Shown one piece after another: positions 1 through 3,008 of a stretch of 5,954 nt of DNA. The DNA is taken from positions 1 through 5,954 of the forward strand of contig CALIXG010000123.1 of the NCBI GenBank assembly GCA_938046495.1. Reading direction: 5' to 3'. This DNA comes from an uncultured Candidatus Saccharibacteria bacterium. Its GTDB lineage: Bacteria; Patescibacteriota; Saccharimonadia; Saccharimonadales; Saccharimonadaceae. The notes beneath the pieces were generated by a model. That model worked only from the letters and a program-made list of their open reading frames with translations. It was not told the DNA's origin and searched no databases. The stretch's first letter is position 1, and the number at the start of each line of letters is the position of its first letter. Made by a program: the position numbers and the translations under genes.

Positions 1-66
1 AAAAAAAGAAAGCTGCACACAAAAATTACATTAATAAAAATCAAATCTAAAATTATCTCTTCAACG

Positions 67-94
67 AAAAAGACCCCATTTCTGAGGTCTTTTT
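67..94 (-). terminator. Rho-independent terminator closing the pilin array
   Basis: Read on the minus strand, an arm AAAAAGACCTC and an arm GGGGTCTTTTT form an 11-bp stem with one G-U wobble around a 6-base loop, ending in a U-tract. It starts 12 bases after the stop codon of the last pilin gene. The pairing is better on the minus strand, where there is a G-U wobble, than on the plus strand, where the same position is a C-A mismatch. This supports leftward termination, although the A/T arms could also work weakly in the other direction. Confidence 0.85.
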
Positions 95-106
95 TAGAAA
101 TTTATC

Positions 107-514
107 TTAAATTTTTATTCCACTATTCATTACGAAGTTTACAATTGCGTAAGCTAACATCACTAAGATTACACCGATAATCGAATAGGTAACTACATCT
201 TTTCCGCGTTTGATTTTTGCTGGATCACCTTGTGCAGTGAGTAGCATAAATCCACCATAGATAATCATCCCCACTGCGAGAAATCCCATCACCGAAGCAA
301 ACACATTAATCAGCATAGCCACATTAGACATCAAGGATTTATCACCATCGGTTTTTTCCACATTACATTCCGAAAGTGCCGATACGGATTCACCTACACG
401 TACTGTTTTCTCTGGGCAAGTAAAAGCTGAGACTGGCTTTACTAAACTTGCCAGTACTAGGCAAGTTGTAAATAGTAGGGAATAGATGATATTTCTTAAA
501 CTATTTTTAATCAT
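107..514 (-). CDS. VirB2/TrbC-like T4SS pilin, paralogue 6 (last of array)
   Basis: This is a 135-residue two-helix pilin-like protein, probably a subunit of a T4SS-like pilus or envelope channel. Residues 1-30 form a signal peptide (K3, R7, hydrophobic core 9-25, cleavage after VSA). C33 and C50 flank a short extracytoplasmic segment. Helix 1 (about 66-92) opens with N70 and carries YGG at 86-88. The turn TAQGDPAKIKRGKD (93-106) is strongly basic and predicted cytoplasmic. Helix 2 (about 107-130) contains N126. The start is fixed by an ATGA overlap with the upstream paralogue 5. No Shine-Dalgarno precedes it, so translation is probably coupled. The 135-residue length suits the family. The closest sister in the window by turn sequence is paralogue 3 (DPAKIKRGKD in both). 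Family assignment rests on architecture and motif; the cargo or function of the machine is not shown. Confidence 0.85.
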   Translation of the reverse strand: MIKNSLRNIIYSLLFTTCLVLASLVKPVSAFTCPEKTVRVGESVSALSECNVEKTDGDKSLMSNVAMLINVFASVMGFLAVGMIIYGGFMLLTAQGDPAKIKRGKDVVTYSIIGVILVMLAYAIVNFVMNSGIKI

Positions 515-1014
515 GGCGTTGTAGTTGTGGTAGTACTATTTTGTGCTGCTGGCGCACTCATCGTAGTACTTAAGACAAAGTTAATAATCGACCAAGATAA
601 TAATGCAATTATCAAACCGATAATACCCCAAGTAATTGAATCCTTACCCTTCTTACCCGGATCACCCTGAGCAGTCAGAAAGAGGAAACCACCATAGATT
701 ACCACTGCAACTGCAACTACACCGAGCACACCAATTACCACATTAATGATTTTATTCGTATCATTAATGAGGTCATCACCCTTATGCGCAGGGTCAATAT
801 TACATGCTGCAATATTTGCTGCACCTGGATTTTTCGATCCCGGAGGACAAATACCACTAGACCCACCAGAACCGGAGTCACTAGAACTACCTGCACTAGC
901 ACCACCTGCCGCTGATTTTGGTGTCTTCGCAAATACCGAGCCGCTTAAAGCTCCACCCGCGAATAATCCAGCTAACATAAATACGGCTAGAAAATTTTTA
1001 AAACTTTTTTTCAT
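511..1014 (-). CDS. VirB2/TrbC-like T4SS pilin, paralogue 5, with Gly/Ser linker and Thr tail
   Basis: This is a 167-residue member of the array. The signal peptide is 1-29 (KKSFK n-region, cleavage after VFA). A Gly/Ser/Ala-rich linker at 34-54 precedes C56 and C71. Helix 1 (about 87-113) opens with N91 and has YGG at 107-109. Helix 2 (about 126-149) contains N145. The turn reads GDPGKKGKD (117-125), two residues shorter than in the five sisters, while the frame before and after stays intact, so this is a true in-frame difference. The C-terminus extends past helix 2 with an Ala/Pro segment and a six-Thr run before the final Pro, unlike any sister. The start has only a weak GAG/AGAG ribosome site. 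The TGA stop overlaps the next gene's ATG, giving a two-gene unit with paralogue 6. It sits just downstream of a hairpin terminator, so expression probably depends on read-through. Confidence 0.85.
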   Translation of the reverse strand: MKKSFKNFLAVFMLAGLFAGGALSGSVFAKTPKSAAGGASAGSSSDSGSGGSSGICPPGSKNPGAANIAACNIDPAHKGDDLINDTNKIINVVIGVLGVVAVAVVIYGGFLFLTAQGDPGKKGKDSITWGIIGLIIALLSWSIINFVLSTTMSAPAAQNSTTTTTTP

Positions 1015-1042
1015 TTACTCTTTTCTCTAAAATTAAATCTTA

Positions 1043-1066
1043 AAAATACCCCCTTAGGGGTATTTT
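1043..1066 (-). terminator. Strong hairpin between paralogues 4 and 5 (terminator or attenuator)
   Basis: On the minus strand a perfect 10-bp stem (AAAATACCCC / GGGGTATTTT) closes a TAAG tetraloop and runs into T residues. It begins 5 bases after the stop of paralogue 4 and ends 28 bases before the start of paralogue 5. No good promoter fits in the remaining gap: only a lone TTTAAT at 1032-1037, with no -35 and no TG extension. It is therefore best read as a partial terminator that lowers expression of paralogues 5 and 6 relative to paralogue 4. That role is inferred. Confidence 0.85.
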
Positions 1067-1071
1067 ATTAA

Positions 1072-1479
1072 TTAACCCTTAAAAACGTTAGCAAGCACGA
1101 AGTTCACGATTGCATAAGCAAGCATAGAAACCACAAGACCAATAATTCCGTAGAGAATAGTATCCTTAGCTTTTTTCACTTTACCTGGATCGCCCGCAGA
1201 AGTTGTATACTGCACACCACCGAAGATAATGAAAGCTACCGCTACGAAGCCAATCACACCAATAATTACGTTAATAATAGTGTTAGCTTGTGACATTAAG
1301 TCATTCTTATTCGAGTCATTTTTTAATCCACCACAATCAGCTAAGCCATTTCCAGTAGAGGTAGAACCATCTGGACACTTCACTTTACTAGCAGCAAAAG
1401 TATTGACGGAGTTACCCAGAACTGCAACTACGCTCGTACCACCCATTGCCAAAGCTTTTAGTTTATTCGAAATTTTCAT
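1072..1479 (-). CDS. VirB2/TrbC-like T4SS pilin, paralogue 4; candidate major pilin
   Basis: This is a 135-residue pilin-like protein. The signal peptide is about 1-30 (K2, K6, K8, then a small-residue hydrophobic core, cleavage near TFA/A). C35 and C49 lie in a Gly/Ser/Asn-rich 30-residue segment. Helix 1 (about 64-91) opens with N70 and has FGG at 86-88. The turn is SAGDPGKVKKAKD (94-106). Helix 2 (about 107-131) contains N126. The Asn-to-Asp spacing of 27 and Asp-to-Asn spacing of 29 match most sisters exactly. It has its own extended -10 promoter, an AAAGGA ribosome site 5 bases from ATG (1485-1490), and a strong hairpin right after its stop. This is the pattern of a separately and strongly expressed gene, so it is the best candidate for the major subunit. 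That inference rests on regulation, not on any functional residue. Confidence 0.87.
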   Translation of the reverse strand: MKISNKLKALAMGGTSVVAVLGNSVNTFAASKVKCPDGSTSTGNGLADCGGLKNDSNKNDLMSQANTIINVIIGVIGFVAVAFIIFGGVQYTTSAGDPGKVKKAKDTILYGIIGLVVSMLAYAIVNFVLANVFKG

Positions 1480-1484
1480 ATTAT

Positions 1485-1490
1485 TCCTTT
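1485..1490 (-). promoter_or_regulatory. Strong ribosome binding site of paralogue 4
   Basis: AAAGGA on the minus strand ends 5 bases before the ATG at 1479. It is among the best Shine-Dalgarno matches in the window, fixes the start codon, and fits the idea that this paralogue is made in quantity. Confidence 0.75.
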
Positions 1491-1507
1491 AATATTAATT
1501 TACCAAA

Positions 1508-1516
1508 ATTATAACA
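1508..1516 (-). promoter_or_regulatory. Extended -10 promoter of paralogue 4
   Basis: The minus strand reads TGTTATAAT, a full TGnTATAAT extended -10. No recognisable -35 lies 16-18 bases upstream, which the TG extension can compensate for. Transcription is predicted to start near 1501, giving a leader of about 22 bases that contains the AAAGGA site. It lies between the stop of paralogue 3 and the start of paralogue 4, so paralogue 4 can be transcribed independently of paralogues 1-3. Confidence 0.75.
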
Positions 1517-1525
1517 TATCTTCTA

Positions 1526-1549
1526 GAAAAACAGAAACATTTTTCTCTG
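1526..1549 (-). terminator. Weak candidate terminator after paralogue 3
   Basis: On the minus strand CAGAGA and TTTCTG form a 6-bp stem (one G-U) with a 6-base loop, followed by TTTTTC. It lies about 15 bases after the stop of paralogue 3 and just upstream of the paralogue 4 promoter. The stem is short and poor in GC, so some read-through is expected even if it is real. Confidence 0.35.
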
Positions 1550-1563
1550 GAATCAATCTGTAA

Positions 1564-1986
1564 TTATTTCAAATTTCTCGTCACAAACAGCACGATACCG
1601 TAAGCCAAGAAAGCCACCGCTAGTGCCACTACGGCATAGATCACCATATCTTTACCGCGCTTGATTTTCGCCGGATCCGATTGCGCCGTCATATAAGTAA
1701 AGCCACCATAAATAATCGAAAACACTGCGAGTATACCCACCAGGGAAATCGCTACATTCACGCCACTTTGGATAATATCCACTACATTTTTATTCTTGCT
1801 ACTAGCTTCCGTACAACCTGCAAGTTTTTTCACATCTTCATCTTCAATGTCATCGCAAACTCCGTAAAAATTCTCCCGCGAAGACCCCGCATATACGTGA
1901 CTAGAAAATACTAAGCTAAATAAAAACCCGAAGCACCCCACAAAGAGCATCAGACCCGTCATTATTCTTCTCATACCTTGCTTCAT
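1564..1986 (-). CDS. VirB2/TrbC-like T4SS pilin, paralogue 3
   Basis: This is a 140-residue pilin-like protein. The signal peptide is 1-33 (K2, R6, R7, long hydrophobic core, cleavage after VYA). C44 and C58 lie in an acidic segment (DDIEDED, 45-51), giving this paralogue the most acidic exposed region of the set. Helix 1 (about 70-98) opens with N77 and has YGG at 93-95. The turn TAQSDPAKIKRGKD (100-113) has Ser for the usual Gly before Asp. Helix 2 (about 114-136) has Leu133 where the other five carry Asn. The start at 1986 is supported by AGGA 7 bases upstream (1994-1997); an internal Met5 lacks a properly spaced site. It is probably the last gene of the paralogue 1-2-3 unit, 38 bases after paralogue 2, with no convincing promoter in that gap. 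Confidence 0.87.
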   Translation of the reverse strand: MKQGMRRIMTGLMLFVGCFGFLFSLVFSSHVYAGSSRENFYGVCDDIEDEDVKKLAGCTEASSKNKNVVDIIQSGVNVAISLVGILAVFSIIYGGFTYMTAQSDPAKIKRGKDMVIYAVVALAVAFLAYGIVLFVTRNLK

Positions 1987-2024
1987 CTTTGATTCCTATT
2001 CTTAACTAATTTACCTATATTTAA

Positions 2025-2324
2025 TTAATTCAATGCCGTTAGTGCGAAATTCGTCACTGCAGCAGCTAGCACCACAATAATCAAACCAATCACTGCAAAA
2101 ACAATTGTATTTTTTGCCTTAGTCACTTTACCTACGTCACCTTGTGCCATCGCAAAATTCACTGCCGCCAGCACTATATAAAATACCGCCACTAGACCGA
2201 TTAAAGCATAAATATAATTCAAAATCGTGGTTAGCGTAAAATTACCTTCTTTATTTGGTAATCTATTTAAACCTTCATTTAGGGAATCGATATTTTCTAG
2301 ATCCACTGTCGCTAAATATTTCAT
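2025..2324 (-). CDS. Divergent pilin-like two-helix protein, paralogue 2, without signal peptide
   Basis: This is a 99-residue protein and the shortest of the array. Residues 1-28 are polar and lack a signal peptide. Helix 1 (about 30-58) opens with N36. The turn AQGDVGKVTKAKN (60-72) has Val for the family Pro. Helix 2 (about 73-97) contains N92. Spacings Asn36-Asp63 (27) and Asp63-Asn92 (29) match the sisters, so homology is secure despite the loss of YGG (replaced by AAVNF) and of both cysteines. The start is firm: the frame upstream meets a TAG at 2343-2345 with no other start, and TAAGGAG sits 4 bases before ATG. It follows paralogue 1 by 8 bases. The basic turn predicts an N-out/C-out hairpin, which would require moving about 28 residues across the membrane without a signal peptide. 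It may be a minor or adaptor subunit rather than a filament subunit; that is inference. Confidence 0.8.
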   Translation of the reverse strand: MKYLATVDLENIDSLNEGLNRLPNKEGNFTLTTILNYIYALIGLVAVFYIVLAAVNFAMAQGDVGKVTKAKNTIVFAVIGLIIVVLAAAVTNFALTALN

Positions 2325-2328
2325 TTCT

Positions 2329-2335
2329 CTCCTTA
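2329..2335 (-). promoter_or_regulatory. Shine-Dalgarno overlapping the stop of paralogue 1
   Basis: The minus strand reads TAAGGAG: its TAA is the stop codon of paralogue 1, and the AAGGAG is the ribosome site of paralogue 2, 4 bases before ATG. The overlap predicts coupled re-initiation and fixes the short, signal-less start of paralogue 2. Confidence 0.8.
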
Positions 2336-2887
2336 GGTTGCACTAATAATTACACTAATAATCGTATTCGTAATTACCGAAGCGAAGATCGTCAAAATCA
2401 AACCAATCACCGCACCCTGAATAATATTCTTACCCTTCGCTGCCTTATTTGGGTCACCCTCACTCATTACATAAGAAAGCCCACCATAGATAATAAACCC
2501 AGTTGCAGTTAGACCCGCCACCAGGGAAATATCATAAATAATATTCATTACTACTACCCAAACAAAAGGTGCCCAGTTCGTCGTACCACTATCTGAGGTA
2601 GCTGGTTTGCCAATCACACATTTATCATTATCATCACGCGTAGCTAAACCCTTATACCAAGGGCGAAATCCCAAGAAAACGTTCGCTTCGCAGCTTTCAT
2701 CTACGTCACCGTCAATCACTGCACCTACCTGAGTCAAAACTTGTTGACCTGAAGCCCCTAAATCATTCAAACTTAAGGCACTCACAGAATCACTCGTCGT
2801 AAGCCCCAAAAATCCGGCTAATACCAGAGAAAAAATCCCTAAATTCTTCAAAAATTTTACACCTAGCTGTCGATTGACCTTTTTCAT
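2333..2887 (-). CDS. Large pilin-like T4SS protein, paralogue 1 (first of array)
   Basis: This is a 184-residue protein and the longest pilin-like member. The signal peptide is about 1-37 (K2, K3, R6, K11, K14; core 16-30; cleavage after VSA). An extracytoplasmic domain of about 70 residues contains C66 and C90 flanking FLGFRPWYKGL (71-81), an aromatic motif I associate from memory with CPR pilin-operon proteins. Helix 1 (about 107-140) holds N115 and YGG at 134-136. The turn is SEGDPNKAAKGKN (142-154). Helix 2 (about 155-181) contains N174. Its Asn-Asp spacing is 30 rather than 27, marking a distinct subfamily. The promoter -10 lies 6 bases upstream of ATG, so the mRNA is predicted to be leaderless. 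An alternative TTG start at residue 13 (2849-2851), with AGGTG upstream, cannot be excluded. It may be a tip, base or minor subunit; not demonstrated. Confidence 0.83.
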   Translation of the reverse strand: MKKVNRQLGVKFLKNLGIFSLVLAGFLGLTTSDSVSALSLNDLGASGQQVLTQVGAVIDGDVDESCEANVFLGFRPWYKGLATRDDNDKCVIGKPATSDSGTTNWAPFVWVVVMNIIYDISLVAGLTATGFIIYGGLSYVMSEGDPNKAAKGKNIIQGAVIGLILTIFASVITNTIISVIISAT

Positions 2888-2893
2888 ACATAT

Positions 2894-2902
2894 ATTATAT
2901 CA
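2894..2902 (-). promoter_or_regulatory. Extended -10 promoter for paralogues 1-3, predicted leaderless
   Basis: The minus strand reads TGATATAAT, a perfect TGnTATAAT. Exactly six bases separate its last T from the ATG of paralogue 1, so position +1 falls on or next to the A of the start codon. No -35 match and no Shine-Dalgarno are visible. The same nine bases occur in the oppositely directed promoter at 2974-2982. Confidence 0.75.
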
Positions 2903-2934
2903 TGAGTATAGATTTTTCTGCTTTTTATTATTCG

Positions 2935-2961
2935 GTCGTTTCAGTGGTCATCATTGACGAC
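2935..2961. promoter_or_regulatory. Imperfect inverted repeat over the rightward -35 (possible operator)
   Basis: GTCG (2935-2938) and CGAC (2958-2961), with TCA (2941-2943) and TGA (2955-2957) inside, form an imperfect dyad that covers the -35 hexamer of the rightward promoter. A nested GTCA/TGAC pair lies at 2947-2950 and 2955-2958. It sits between the two divergent -10 elements, where a shared regulator could bind. The arms are short and interrupted, so chance is possible. Confidence 0.25.
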
Positions 2962-2982
2962 ATTACCGTTATGTGATATAAT
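2954..2982 (+). promoter_or_regulatory. Sigma70-type promoter of the VirB6/TrbL-like gene
   Basis: TTGACG (2954-2959, five of six to consensus) lies exactly 17 bases before TATAAT (2977-2982), which is preceded by TGA to give an extended -10. Transcription should start near 2989, leaving a leader of about 20 bases before the ATG at 3009. It is the only promoter in the window with both a -35 and an extended -10, so it should be the strongest of the three. Confidence 0.88.
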
Positions 2983-3008
2983 AATAAGCATTAATTGAGT
3001 TATTTTTT

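Noticed and set aside
1987..2024. Separate promoter for paralogue 3
   Set aside because: Only a poor TATAGG-like element is present, without TG extension or -35. The gap is better explained as an intra-operon spacer carrying an AGGA ribosome site.
746..2512. Plus-strand frames opposite the pilin genes (746-1030, 1229-1492, 1681-1914, 2255-2512) and a minus-strand frame at 735-932
   Set aside because: They overlap well-supported pilin genes whose signal peptides, hairpin motifs and ribosome sites fix the real frames.
107..2887. Holins or type IV (PilA-type) pilins as identities for the small two-helix proteins
   Set aside because: There is no prepilin peptidase motif (Gly-Phe-x4-Glu) at the N-terminus and no lysis gene nearby. 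The signal peptide, two helices and basic turn fit VirB2/TrbC, and the VirB6-like neighbour supports that.
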